Source of the DNA: an uncultured Ruminococcus sp.
Lineage (GTDB): Bacteria > Bacillota > Clostridia > Oscillospirales > Ruminococcaceae
Assembly (NCBI GenBank): GCA_947176075.1
Contig: CAMWPG010000007.1
Location: 1-36,698 of the forward strand
Length of the DNA stretch: 36,698 nucleotides
Direction: 5' to 3'
The first letter of the stretch is position 1, and each line of letters begins with the position of its first letter. The notes under the pieces were generated by a model. The model worked only from the letters and a program-made list of their open reading frames with translations, ran no database searches and had not been told where the DNA came from. The translations under genes were made by a program, and so were the position numbers. Positions 10,024-19,933 of this stretch are shown piece after piece.

Positions 10024-10065
10024 AAAATTGTTTTCATAGGCAAACTCAAAAATTAGCATAAAAAT

Positions 10066-10231
10066 AAGAACTTGTTCTTATAGAATTTGTGCATGGATTT
10101 TCGAGCATAATTTTGACGAGTGCAAGGCGAAAGTCCGCAGGCATACTTGATGTATGGCAAGGACTTTCAACGCGGCAATCGGCAAAATTTGCTGAAAAGA
10201 CGAGTGCAACATCCTATGAGAACAAGTTTTA
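10066..10231. repeat. Long copy of the TAAGAACTTG-ended MITE/REP-like repeat
   Basis: Ends aagaacttgttcttatag / ctatgagaacaagtttt form about 17-bp terminal inverted repeats; ends shared with 23136-23168, 26550-26619 and 31581-31619. Confidence 0.7.
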
Positions 10232-10272
10232 AGGCTTTCTGTTTATGTCATCACATAGCAGAAAGCCTTTTT
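10232..10272. terminator. Bidirectional terminator AGGCTTTCTG...CAGAAAGCCTTTTT
   Basis: Inverted repeat between convergent genes. Confidence 0.8.
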
Positions 10273-10275
10273 ACT

Positions 10276-11646
10276 TTATTTACCTACGCAGAATCTTGAA
10301 AATACGTCCTCCACTACCTTTTCCGATACCCTTTCTCCGGTTAGATTCATAAGCTCTTCTGCGGCTTCATCAAGCAGCACTGTTACAGCGTCAAGATTAA
10401 TTCCTGCATCTATAGCATCTATGGCTTCATTTATCGAATTTTCTGCTGCTCTTGCACAGCTAAGCTGTCTTTCATTTGAAAGTATGCCCATTTCAGGAGT
10501 TACTTCTCCTTTATAAAACATCTCCTCTATAGCCTCACGCAGCTCATCAAGTCCCGTTCCTTCCTTTGCGGACATACCTATACATCTTTCAAATTCTCCC
10601 TCAAGTCTTTCTTTCAGATCGTTGTCAAGACTTTTGTCAAGCTTATTTATTATAGCTATCGTTCTCTTGTCTTTAAGATCGCTAAGCAGCTTTATATCTG
10701 TATCAGACAGCTGCTCCGATGCGTCAAATACAGCAAGCACCAGATCGGCTCTTTCGAGACGCTCCTTAGCTATATTTACCCCTATTTGCTCTATTATATC
10801 TTCTGTTTCTCTGAGCCCTGCGGTGTCCCAAAGCCTTAAAACAGCATCTCCTAATCTAACTCGTTCCTCTACAACGTCTCGGGTAGTTCCTGCAATATCT
10901 GTTACAATGCTTCTATCGCATCCGCTAAGCAGATTGAAAAGCGTAGATTTGCCGACATTTGGTCTGCCTATGATAACAGCAGAAACACCCTCTTTTATTA
11001 TTCTTCCATAATCTCCGGTTTTTATTGTTTTAAGAAGTTCATTTTGCAAAGCACATAGATTCACTTTAAGTATCTCAGGCTCTACCTCTGGAATATCGTC
11101 CTCCGGATAGTCAGCCCATGCAGCAAGCGAACCCAAAATTTCAACTATCTTATCTATTATATTTTTTATTCTTCGGTATACAGCGCCCTCCTGCAAGCTT
11201 CGAGCAAATCTCAGTTCCCTTTCAGATGCTGCGGATATTACATCCATTACTGCCTCAGCTTCAGTAAGAGATAATTTTCCATTCTGAAATGCTCTTTTGG
11301 TAAATTCTCCTGCCTGAGCCGGTTCTGCACCGGATTCTATTATAGCCCTGAGTATTTTGCGTGAAACATATATTCCGCCATGGCAAGATATCTCTGCAAC
11401 ATCTTCTCCGGTGTAGCTTTTTGGCGCTCTAAATACCGTCAGTACGCCTTCATCAATAGCATTTTCATCTTTTACAGCATATCCATAGGCGCAGGTATAT
11501 CCATTCATTTCAGACGGCATCTTTCCTGAAACCGTGTGAAATACTTTATCTGCTATTTCCAGAGCCTTATCTCCGGATATTCTTATAACTGCGATTCCGC
11601 CCTCTGCATGAGGTGTGGATATAGCAGCAATTGTTGAACCTGTCAT
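10276..11646 (-). CDS. mnmE: tRNA uridine-5-carboxymethylaminomethyl(34) synthesis GTPase MnmE
   Basis: MTGSTIAAISTPHAEGGIAVIRISG..., G-domain GRPNVGKSTLFN, C-terminal FCVGK; start chosen at MTGS. Confidence 0.97.
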   Translation of the reverse strand: MTGSTIAAISTPHAEGGIAVIRISGDKALEIADKVFHTVSGKMPSEMNGYTCAYGYAVKDENAIDEGVLTVFRAPKSYTGEDVAEISCHGGIYVSRKILRAIIESGAEPAQAGEFTKRAFQNGKLSLTEAEAVMDVISAASERELRFARSLQEGAVYRRIKNIIDKIVEILGSLAAWADYPEDDIPEVEPEILKVNLCALQNELLKTIKTGDYGRIIKEGVSAVIIGRPNVGKSTLFNLLSGCDRSIVTDIAGTTRDVVEERVRLGDAVLRLWDTAGLRETEDIIEQIGVNIAKERLERADLVLAVFDASEQLSDTDIKLLSDLKDKRTIAIINKLDKSLDNDLKERLEGEFERCIGMSAKEGTGLDELREAIEEMFYKGEVTPEMGILSNERQLSCARAAENSINEAIDAIDAGINLDAVTVLLDEAAEELMNLTGERVSEKVVEDVFSRFCVGK

Positions 11647-11758
11647 ATTTTTCTCCTTACATGAAATTATAAAATGATACAAAAAATCTGCCGCAATTTT
11701 TCATGCAGCAGATCTTTATCTTTTACCTAAAGTCTGTTTAGTACCTTTTCGGCAAATT

Positions 11759-12592
11759 TTACTTTCTCTTTCTTCTTATAGTCATAGCACCGCCTGCTAA
11801 AGCAGCTGCTGCCAGAGCAGAAACGATAACAGCAATAACACCCTCATCAGCTGTCTTAGATACAGTACTTGTTGATGAATTGTTATTTGAGTTATTATTG
11901 TTGTATCCTACATAAGAGATAGTTCTTGTAGAAGTTGTAGTAGTCGAGGACGTCTGAGTTACAGGTATACCCTCTACAGTAAATGTAACAAAAAGCATAT
12001 CATCCGTCATAGGTACGAATTTATCCATATCAACAGCAAGATCCTTAACATCTGTCTGCTGTGTATTTATAATATTCAGGCAGTATAACTTACTTTCAGA
12101 GTTTATACCGAATACATCGTCAGCAGTGTTTGTAAAATTGATAGTCTCAGCAGACTGCTCGTCAATGCCGAGCTTTATGCCTGTAACCTTAAACTTCACA
12201 CCTGAAACAGATTCAGAATTTATATCGCTTTCGAGAGTAAGAGAAGTAATCGCAGAGCTGACATCAGCAGCTTCGAACTTATACTTTGCGGTATATGTAC
12301 CGTTTGCAGTAAGTGAAACTACATTATCCTGCTGTTTATTGCCATCAATAGAAAGCCATGCAGAATATGATGACGGAGCAGTTGTTGAAGTAGTAGTATC
12401 AGTAGTGGTATCAGATGTATTGGTAGTAGTTTCCGTCGTAGTTTCTGTAGTAGTTGTTTCCTCAGTAGTTACAGTAGTTTCTGTGGTAGTAGTTGTTGTT
12501 TCTTCAGCAGAAGCGATCACAGAAGCCATAGAAAATGTACCGGCTGAAACAGCAGCAGCGGCAGCTGCGATAAGCTTTTTGATAGTGTTCAT
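11759..12592 (-). CDS. Secreted, C-terminally anchored Thr-rich protein, hypothetical
   Basis: Signal peptide, long Thr/Glu linker, C-terminus SKTADEG + hydrophobic helix + RRKRK; same architecture as the neighbouring CDS 12764-13564. Confidence 0.8.
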   Translation of the reverse strand: MNTIKKLIAAAAAAVSAGTFSMASVIASAEETTTTTTETTVTTEETTTTETTTETTTNTSDTTTDTTTSTTAPSSYSAWLSIDGNKQQDNVVSLTANGTYTAKYKFEAADVSSAITSLTLESDINSESVSGVKFKVTGIKLGIDEQSAETINFTNTADDVFGINSESKLYCLNIINTQQTDVKDLAVDMDKFVPMTDDMLFVTFTVEGIPVTQTSSTTTTSTRTISYVGYNNNNSNNNSSTSTVSKTADEGVIAVIVSALAAAALAGGAMTIRRKRK

Positions 12593-12763
12593 TGTTTTTA
12601 TCTCCTTTGTTGATTTTGATTTCTCTCTTATTACCCTAATAATACCTTATAACTTTTTATCTTTTATGGTTATTATATCACATTGCATAAAATATGTCTA
12701 CAGTGAGTTTGCATAAATAGCAGATGGCATATTTGCCGAAATATATTAAAAATGCCTGAGATT

Positions 12764-13564
12764 TTATTTTTTCTTCTTTTTTCGCATGGTAAATGCACCT
12801 ACTGAAAGAGCAGCAGCGGCAGCACCTGTAACTGCGATAGTAACAATGCCCGGGTCAGCAGTCTGAGATACTGTACCGGTACTGGTATCGTATGAATATG
12901 AAGAATTTATTGTATTGCCAGACTGCACAATATCAGCCTGTGTAAAACTGGTAATGGTAGTAGTAGTAGTGATTGCTTCAGACAAATCAGCAGAAGTAGT
13001 TGTCGTAACAGGATTGCCGGCTGCTGAAGATGATATTCCGGAAATTAAGAAGCTTATAGCTAAGCTGTCGCCTATTGAAGCAGAAGCAGGCAGAGATGTA
13101 TCTATAGCGCTTGCAGTCGGTTGCCCGAACGGATACAGTATATTCAAGCGAACACACTTATTTGCGTTTTGTGTAAGAACAGCCTTTGATGAATTATATG
13201 GAATATCAAAAGTTCCGTTTGAAGCGGTTGTTAGAGTGATTTTGTTAATATTTATTAAAGCATTCGGGAATTGACTTGCCGGCAAATTAGTATCCAGAAC
13301 CAATTTGTTTATAACGCTTCCGCCTGTCTGAAATGAATAGCTTAAGGTAATTTCGCTATCAGAAGAGAATTCCTGGGAATTTTCTTCTTTCTGTTCCCAA
13401 AGAGCCTTATCAGCGTCGATTCCCATAAGTATGATATACGGAGCGCTTTCAGCAGGAGACAAAGCTTTTTCATCGGATGCAGCAGCTGAAACAGAAGCCG
13501 CAGCAAACAGGCTCATAAAAATGACTGTGGTAAACGCAATAAAGAGCTTCTTGAAAATATTCAT
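12764..13564 (-). CDS. Secreted, C-terminally anchored protein, hypothetical (architectural paralogue of the previous CDS)
   Basis: Signal peptide, Thr-rich linker, C-terminus SQTADPG + hydrophobic helix + RKKKKK. Confidence 0.8.
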   Translation of the reverse strand: MNIFKKLFIAFTTVIFMSLFAAASVSAAASDEKALSPAESAPYIILMGIDADKALWEQKEENSQEFSSDSEITLSYSFQTGGSVINKLVLDTNLPASQFPNALININKITLTTASNGTFDIPYNSSKAVLTQNANKCVRLNILYPFGQPTASAIDTSLPASASIGDSLAISFLISGISSSAAGNPVTTTTSADLSEAITTTTTITSFTQADIVQSGNTINSSYSYDTSTGTVSQTADPGIVTIAVTGAAAAALSVGAFTMRKKKKK

Positions 13565-13701
13565 AATACATACTCCTTTCGTATGTTGTTGTTTATTTTA
13601 TGTACAACAGGCTGCAAATAACCTATTATGCTTATTATAGCACATCTAAGCTATAATGTCCACTGTCATTTTATACAAAAAGAAATGTATAAAAACTTAA
13701 G

Positions 13702-16700
13702 TTATTCCTCCATAACCTCAATAACATTCTGCATAAGCAGCAAGGGCTTCATACCTCTGGGGATCGTAACGCCGATATAAGGCTTTTTCAGGCTGTTGAA
13801 TATGATTTTCCCACGAAAATGCGAAGCGAGAGCTGTAACCTGCTGCTGAGATGGATTTGTAATGTAGAAGTACATTTTGTCACTGCGCTGATTTATTTCT
13901 GTAATGCCGAGCTTTGCAGCACGGTTTCTGAGCAGCGAAACTGAAATAAGACCGATTATCTCATCCGGAGGATCTCCATATCTGTCAATAAGCTCATCAA
14001 GCAGATCAAGCTTGTCGTTATCTGTTTCAACGGCTGCGATTTTTCTGTACATAGAAAGCCTCTGACTAAGACTTTCTATATAGTTTTCTGGAATATGTGC
14101 ATTTATCTGAACATCCACAACGCATTCGGAAGCTTTTTCCGGTTTTTCTCCACGTTCTTCAGCAACGGCTTCACCGAGCAGCTTGAGGTACATATCATAA
14201 CCGACAGCTTCCATATGACCATGCTGTCTGCCGCCTAAAATACTGCCTGCGCCTCTTATTTCCAGATCACGAAGTGCAATTTGGAATCCGCTGCCGAACT
14301 GAGTGAATTCTCTCATAGCGGCAAGACGTTTTGAAGATACCTCAGATATAGACTTATCTTTTTTGAATGTAAAGTATGCGTATGCTCTTCTGCTGCTTCG
14401 TCCTACTCTTCCTCTTAGCTGATATAGCTGTGAAAGACCGAAGCAGTCCGCATTTTCCAGAATAATGGTATTAACATTTGATACATCCACGCCGGTTTCT
14501 ATGATGGTTGTGCATACAAGAACGTCTATCTCCTGTTCTATTAGCTGCCGCCATATTTCAGACATTTCCGTTTCGCTCATTTTTCCGTGAGCTATGCCTA
14601 TTCTTGCTTCCGGCAGAGCCTGTCGGATCTTAGATGCTGTAAGTTCAATAGTATCAACTCTGTTGTGAATGTAGTATACCTGTCCGCCTCTGCGAAGCTC
14701 ACGTTCGATAGCGCCAATAATTACGCCGAAGCTGTATTCCATTACATAGGTCTGTACAGGATGTCTGTCCTGCGGAGCTTCTGCAATTACGGACATATCA
14801 CGTATACCGCTCATCGCCATATTAAGGGTTCGTGGAATAGGAGTTGCGGAAAGTGTAAGTATATCCACGCCGGAGAACATCTCTTTGAATTTCTCCTTAT
14901 GTGCAACACCGAAACGCTGTTCTTCATCTACAATAGCAAGACCGAGGCTTTTGAATTTCACGTCCTTCTGAACTATTCTATGAGTACCTATTACAATGTC
15001 CGCTGTGCCCTTTTTCATTCGTTCGATAGTCTCTTTCTGTTGTTTTGGAGTTCTGAATCTTGACAACAGCTCAATATTTACCGGAAACGCTTCAAATCTT
15101 CTCAGCGCTGTCTGATAATGCTGCATTGCAAGCACTGTGGTAGGAACTAATATTGCGCATTGCTTTCCGCTGAGAACGCATTTCATGGCGGCACGAAGTG
15201 CGACTTCGGTTTTGCCGAAGCCTACATCGCCGGATAAAAGTCTATCCATAGGGCGGCTTTTTTCCATATCCGCTTTTATTTCTTCAATGGCGGTAAGCTG
15301 ATCTTCAGTTTCAATATATGGGAAACGCTGTTCAAAGTCCTTTTGAACAGAATCGTCCGCTTCAAATGCTATACCTTCTGCCTGCTGACGCTTTGCATAA
15401 AGCTCAGTAAGCTCTTTTGCCATATCCTTTACTGCACGTTTTACATTATTTCGAGTTTTCTGCCATTCAGGAGAAGAGAGCCTGTGAAGCTTTACGCCGC
15501 TGTCATCTTTAGAGCCGATATATTTGGATACGAGGTCCATTTGAGTAACAGGAACATAGAGATTTTCATTTCCGGCATATTGTATCATTATGTAATCCTT
15601 GGTAATATCCTCAAGGCATAGCTTTTTTATACCTGCAAAGCGTCCGATACCGTGCAGCGCATGAACAACAAGATCGCCTCTTTCCAGGTCGGCAAGTGTA
15701 CGGAGTTCTTTTCCGGGAGATGCCTTTGGTCTGCGGCTTTTAGAACGCAGAGCCTTTGCCTGAGTTATAAGAGCAGTTTTGTTTTCAGGATAGGAAAATC
15801 CGCTTGAAAAGCTTCCGGTCATAATATAAATATGACCTTTTTTCCATGAAGAATCGTTATCTGCAATGCTGCATGAGAATCCGCTTTTTTCAATATCGCT
15901 TTTTATTATAGGCAAGGTTTTTTCACTGCCGGCAGCGAGCATAATGCAGTAACCCGCAGTGCAAAGCTCCTCAAGATCTTCTGTAAGCTGTCTCATTTCA
16001 CCGCCCCACGGAGCTGATTGGTAAGCGTCCATAGAGAGGAGCTTTTTGAATCCGATATGTTCGCCGCCCTGTAAAAAATTGCTTGCATATAAGCAAAAAC
16101 AATTTTTTTCAGCTTCGTTCTGAATAACGTGCAGCTCTGCTATATGACCTGTGAGCTTGCTGCAAAGTCTGCCCTCTTCGAGCATTATCTTTACATCTTC
16201 CTGATATCTTGCGGATATATTGGCGGAATTTCCTGTGCATCCTGAAAATTCGCTGAACAAAACGCAGCCAAAGTCATACTCAAAAATTAGCGGCAGGCTG
16301 TCATAAATGATCGGTATATATTTGTCTATATTACTGAGAGATAGTCCGTCACGAAGGGCGCTGGCATCATTTTGAAGAAGCTCCTTTGCTATCGGCGCAC
16401 GTTTTCCACGAAGTGCTTTAGCGATAGCATCTATTTTTTCCGCAAGTTGTATCGGGTCGCATATGATCTCTTTAGCAGGCGGTATCATAACTTCGGCAAG
16501 AGAAGCTATTCGCCGCTGACTTTCCGTACTGAATTCAGATATAGTATCTATTTCGTCTCCCCAGAATTCCATTCTGACAGGATTTTCTGCCTGAGACGGA
16601 AAAATGTCTGCAATAGAGCCTCTGACAGCAAACTGACCCTGTCCTTCGACTGTATCAGAGCGTACATATCCGATAGAGATAAGCTTTTTTATAAGCTCTG

Positions 16701-17160
16701 AAAGCTCTGCCGTATCACCGGCAGAGAGCTTAATGGAATTATTTTCAAGTTGTTTTCTCGGTATAACCGGCTGCATTACCGCTTCCACAGATGCTGAAAC
16801 TACCTTGCACGATCTGTTTATCACGGCAGAAAGTGCAGCAAGTCTGCTGCAAACAAATTCTCCGGAAATGCCCTCGACCGGAGCTAAAACAAGCTCTCTT
16901 GCAGGAAAAAGCATAGCAGCCGGAGAATTATCAGTGGGATGCATAGTGTTGATGTCGCTGCAAATTCGTCTTGCTTCGTTTTCGTCGGGTGATATTATAA
17001 GAACAGGGCTGCCTGTTTTTTCAGCGATAGTAAGAGCGAGCTGCGCCTTGTGAACTATGGAAAGACCTGTAAGCGACACAGGAGATATGCCGCCGTCCAT
17101 ACAAGCGGCAAGGCTTTTATATGCTGACAGCGTGTGGAATGTATTTTCAAAAAAGCTCAT
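13702..17160 (-). CDS. mfd: Transcription-repair coupling factor Mfd
   Basis: 1152 aa; CarD-like region, DEAD/DEAH helicase (GDVGFGKTEVALRAA, DEEQRFGV), TRCF domain. Confidence 0.98.
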   Translation of the reverse strand: MSFFENTFHTLSAYKSLAACMDGGISPVSLTGLSIVHKAQLALTIAEKTGSPVLIISPDENEARRICSDINTMHPTDNSPAAMLFPARELVLAPVEGISGEFVCSRLAALSAVINRSCKVVSASVEAVMQPVIPRKQLENNSIKLSAGDTAELSELIKKLISIGYVRSDTVEGQGQFAVRGSIADIFPSQAENPVRMEFWGDEIDTISEFSTESQRRIASLAEVMIPPAKEIICDPIQLAEKIDAIAKALRGKRAPIAKELLQNDASALRDGLSLSNIDKYIPIIYDSLPLIFEYDFGCVLFSEFSGCTGNSANISARYQEDVKIMLEEGRLCSKLTGHIAELHVIQNEAEKNCFCLYASNFLQGGEHIGFKKLLSMDAYQSAPWGGEMRQLTEDLEELCTAGYCIMLAAGSEKTLPIIKSDIEKSGFSCSIADNDSSWKKGHIYIMTGSFSSGFSYPENKTALITQAKALRSKSRRPKASPGKELRTLADLERGDLVVHALHGIGRFAGIKKLCLEDITKDYIMIQYAGNENLYVPVTQMDLVSKYIGSKDDSGVKLHRLSSPEWQKTRNNVKRAVKDMAKELTELYAKRQQAEGIAFEADDSVQKDFEQRFPYIETEDQLTAIEEIKADMEKSRPMDRLLSGDVGFGKTEVALRAAMKCVLSGKQCAILVPTTVLAMQHYQTALRRFEAFPVNIELLSRFRTPKQQKETIERMKKGTADIVIGTHRIVQKDVKFKSLGLAIVDEEQRFGVAHKEKFKEMFSGVDILTLSATPIPRTLNMAMSGIRDMSVIAEAPQDRHPVQTYVMEYSFGVIIGAIERELRRGGQVYYIHNRVDTIELTASKIRQALPEARIGIAHGKMSETEMSEIWRQLIEQEIDVLVCTTIIETGVDVSNVNTIILENADCFGLSQLYQLRGRVGRSSRRAYAYFTFKKDKSISEVSSKRLAAMREFTQFGSGFQIALRDLEIRGAGSILGGRQHGHMEAVGYDMYLKLLGEAVAEERGEKPEKASECVVDVQINAHIPENYIESLSQRLSMYRKIAAVETDNDKLDLLDELIDRYGDPPDEIIGLISVSLLRNRAAKLGITEINQRSDKMYFYITNPSQQQVTALASHFRGKIIFNSLKKPYIGVTIPRGMKPLLLMQNVIEVMEE

Positions 17161-17181
17161 TTTTGCTCCTTTCTGATATTA

Positions 17182-17224
17182 TATACTCGCCTCTATTGCA
17201 AAATGTCCAATAGAGGCGAGTATA
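17182..17224. repeat. 17-bp perfect hairpin between pth and mfd
   Basis: TATACTCGCCTCTATTG / CAATAGAGGCGAGTATA, 9-nt loop, no T-run. Confidence 0.8.
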
Positions 17225-17244
17225 GTCAAACAAGGTCAAAGTTT

Positions 17245-17877
17245 TTATTTACTGCTGAATTTATTCATAGCCTCGTCTATTTTTTCCTGAACTATAAGCT
17301 CTGCCGCCCTTGCAGCGTTTTGAAGTGCCGGTGTGAGTACTTTTGTATCTTCCTCCGAGAATTTGCTCAGCACCCAGTCTGCCAGATCATAGTCGGGTCT
17401 TGGCTTAGCTCCGACGCCGATACGTATTCTTGGGAATTCGTCAGTACCTAAAAGAGCGATAATGCTCTTCATGCCATTGTGACCTCCTGCACTTCCCTTT
17501 CGCCTGATGCGGAGCTTTCCAGGAGGCAGAGTTATATCATCATACATTATAACAACATTTTCAGGCGGTATTTTATAGAAGTCCGCCGCAGCTGATACTG
17601 CCTCTCCGCTGAGATTCATAAAAGTCTCCGGTCTTAGCAGTAAGCATCGCTTGCCGCCGATACTCCCGTCGCCGCAGCAGCCCTTGAATTTCTTTGTATT
17701 TATATCAATGCTGCACATTTTTGCCAGTTCATCAATTCCCATAAAGCCTGCATTATGTCTTGTATTTGCATATGCAAGACCGGGATTTCCAAGACCTGCG
17801 ATTATCCATGAAATTTTGCCTGAAGCCTTCTGACTGCGTTCGTTTTCAATGGACTTGAAAATATCAAAAATACTCAT
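17245..17877 (-). CDS. pth: Peptidyl-tRNA hydrolase
   Basis: WIIAGLGNPGLAYANTRHNAGFMGID... Pth signature. Confidence 0.97.
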   Translation of the reverse strand: MSIFDIFKSIENERSQKASGKISWIIAGLGNPGLAYANTRHNAGFMGIDELAKMCSIDINTKKFKGCCGDGSIGGKRCLLLRPETFMNLSGEAVSAAADFYKIPPENVVIMYDDITLPPGKLRIRRKGSAGGHNGMKSIIALLGTDEFPRIRIGVGAKPRPDYDLADWVLSKFSEEDTKVLTPALQNAARAAELIVQEKIDEAMNKFSSK

Positions 17878-17973
17878 AAATTACCTCTTGCTTTGTTTTT
17901 TACTGCTATCTGCAACTTGGCAGGATTTTGTTTTCTTTTCTTCTGCCAAGAACAGAAAGTCTTGAAACTATAT

Positions 17974-18072
17974 CGCAAGTTTTTGCCCATTCATGGGCGG
18001 AAACTTGCGAAACTGGGATTCCAAAGGGCGTATCTGCCCTTTGGCAGGGGTCTAAGGGGACAGCGTCCCCTT
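17974..18072. repeat. Three-hairpin structured repeat, copy A
   Basis: Stem 0 CGCAAGTTTTTGCCC..GGGCGGAAACTTGCG; stem 1 CCAAAGGGC/GCCCTTTGG; stem 2 AAGGGGAC/GTCCCCTT; linkers of 11 and 9 nt as in copy B. Confidence 0.75.
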
Positions 18073-18103
18073 GCCCGAGTTGTAGATAGTGTATTTTTTA
18101 CAT

Positions 18104-18146
18104 AAAAAACCGTACCGACACGATGAATACAACTTATCGGTACAGG
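18104..18146 (-). terminator. glmU terminator
   Basis: On minus: ACCTGTACCGATAAG...TGTCGGTACGGTTTTTT. Confidence 0.75.
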
Positions 18147-18158
18147 TTTTAAAAATTT

Positions 18159-19565
18159 TTATTTATTGCTGTCCTTGCTGTCCTTATCCGGGAAAAGCCT
18201 TGTTTTGAGCTTTCTCAGGCTATATCCCTCCTTGACTTTGAGCTGACCTCTTTCAACAGCAAGCGCATAATCCGGAACATCTTTTGTAATAGTAGATCCG
18301 GCAGCAGTATATACGCCGTTGCCGAGCTTTACCGGAGCTATAAGATTTGTGTTGCAGCCGATAAAGCAGCTGTCGCCTATCACGCATCTCTCCTTGCTTA
18401 TGCCATCATAATTTACTGTGACAGTTCCGCAGCCGAAGTTTACTTTTTTGCCTACATCGCTGTCTCCTACGTATGTGAGGTGTGCAATGGATGTCTGCTC
18501 ACCTACGACTGAATTCTTTACTTCTACAAAGTCGCCTATCTTTACGCCGCTTTTTATATGAGAATTTGGACGGATATGTACAAAAGGACCGATCTTTACA
18601 TTGTCCTCGATAACAGAATCATATGCTTGAACAGCATTCAGCTTACAGTGCTGACCGATAACAGTATTGCTTATAAGGCAGTTCGGACCTATTTTGCAAT
18701 GTGAGCCTATCTTTGTTTTGCCCTTTAAAATAGTTCCCGGCTGAATAACTGTTGCAGGTTCTATCTCAACGTCTGTACCTATAATAACTCCGTCTGTACA
18801 TATGAAGTCAACTCCGCCGTCCATATGCTTTTCAAGAACCTTTTGCCTTGCAGTTTCACGCAGATTAAGGAGATCCTTTCGTGTATTTGCACCGAGTATT
18901 ACATCTGTATTTTCTGTAAGATATATACCTGCTCTCTTGCCTTCAGCCAAAGCAATGCTTATTGTATCTGTGAGATAATATTCTCCCTGAGCATTCTGAG
19001 GTGTAAGCTTTGACAGGAAATCCAGAAGGTCGGCGGTTCTGAACCAGTAAGCTCCTGAATTTACCTCTTTTATTTTTTTCTGTGCAAAAGAAGCGTCCTT
19101 TTCCTCGACTATCTCAGCTATACCGTCGCTTTCGCTGCGGATGATCCTTCCGTAGCCGTATGGATTTTCAAGCTCGGCAGTTATAACAGTAACGGAATTA
19201 TTCTGAGCTGTGTGAAGCTCCAGAGCATTTTCTATGGTTTCAGCATCCATAAACGGAGCATCACCGCAGAGTATAAGCGTATTTCCATCAGGATTTTTAC
19301 TTAAAAATTTCTCCGCCTGCATTACAGCATGACCTGTTCCGAGACGTTCTTTCTGTAGTGATGTTTCATATTTTTCGTTTAAATAATGCTCGATGTATTC
19401 AGCTTTGTAGCCTGTTATAACGCATAAATTGGATACGTTTGCATTTTCGCAGGCACGGATTACCCATCCGAGCATAGGTATATCGAGTATTTCGAGCATA
19501 GGCTTGGGAATATCGGCTTTCATACGTTTTCCATGGCCTCCCGCGAGAATAACAGCTTGATTCAT
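18159..19565 (-). CDS. glmU: Bifunctional N-acetylglucosamine-1-phosphate uridyltransferase / glucosamine-1-phosphate acetyltransferase
   Basis: MNQAVILAGGHGKRMKADIPKPM..., left-handed beta-helix C-terminus; start chosen at MNQA with AGGATG upstream. Confidence 0.96.
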   Translation of the reverse strand: MNQAVILAGGHGKRMKADIPKPMLEILDIPMLGWVIRACENANVSNLCVITGYKAEYIEHYLNEKYETSLQKERLGTGHAVMQAEKFLSKNPDGNTLILCGDAPFMDAETIENALELHTAQNNSVTVITAELENPYGYGRIIRSESDGIAEIVEEKDASFAQKKIKEVNSGAYWFRTADLLDFLSKLTPQNAQGEYYLTDTISIALAEGKRAGIYLTENTDVILGANTRKDLLNLRETARQKVLEKHMDGGVDFICTDGVIIGTDVEIEPATVIQPGTILKGKTKIGSHCKIGPNCLISNTVIGQHCKLNAVQAYDSVIEDNVKIGPFVHIRPNSHIKSGVKIGDFVEVKNSVVGEQTSIAHLTYVGDSDVGKKVNFGCGTVTVNYDGISKERCVIGDSCFIGCNTNLIAPVKLGNGVYTAAGSTITKDVPDYALAVERGQLKVKEGYSLRKLKTRLFPDKDSKDSNK

Positions 19566-19813
19566 AAATTTAAACATCCTTTCTTAAATTTTTTTGTAAG
19601 CGCTTATATGCTGATCTAATTTTCACAGCAGCAGTAAATTTTGCTTGACAACAGATTCTGAAAAAAGCTATACACTTATATTATTACAAATTTTGGAAGA
19701 ATTTGCAATAGCTTTTTTTAAAAAAAATGCTCGAATTGTAATTTTTGTACAAGTTGCTAAAAAAATAGACTGAAATTTTTTTGAAAAAAGGTATAGTAAT
19801 TTTTGGAGGAATA

Positions 19814-19822
19814 TGTTATAAT
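19814..19822 (+). promoter_or_regulatory. Extended -10 promoter TGTTATAAT upstream of ppdK
   Basis: TGn-TATAAT; implies an approximately 105-nt leader. Confidence 0.55.
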
Positions 19823-19845
19823 AAGAATACGACTGGTTTGGGCAA

Positions 19846-19893
19846 TGGTGTGTGCGACCGTAGCCCTCGCTTTCCGGACATACCACGGAGGGC
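19846..19893 (+). ncRNA. Candidate structured (potential pseudoknot) 5' leader of ppdK
   Basis: TGGTGTGTGCG (19846-19856) pairs with CGGACATACCA (19875-19885); loop GCCCTC (19863-19868) is complementary to GAGGGC (19888-19893) just 3' of the stem. Confidence 0.4.
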
Positions 19894-19933
19894 ATTCCGG
19901 TTACAACGAAAAAAACTGGAGGTATAACTCGAA

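Noticed and set aside
12360-12510. Repetitive gta/gtt-rich DNA as a microsatellite or CRISPR-like array
   Set aside because: It is the in-frame Thr/Glu-rich linker of a surface protein; no repeat-spacer structure. No CRISPR array was seen anywhere in the window.
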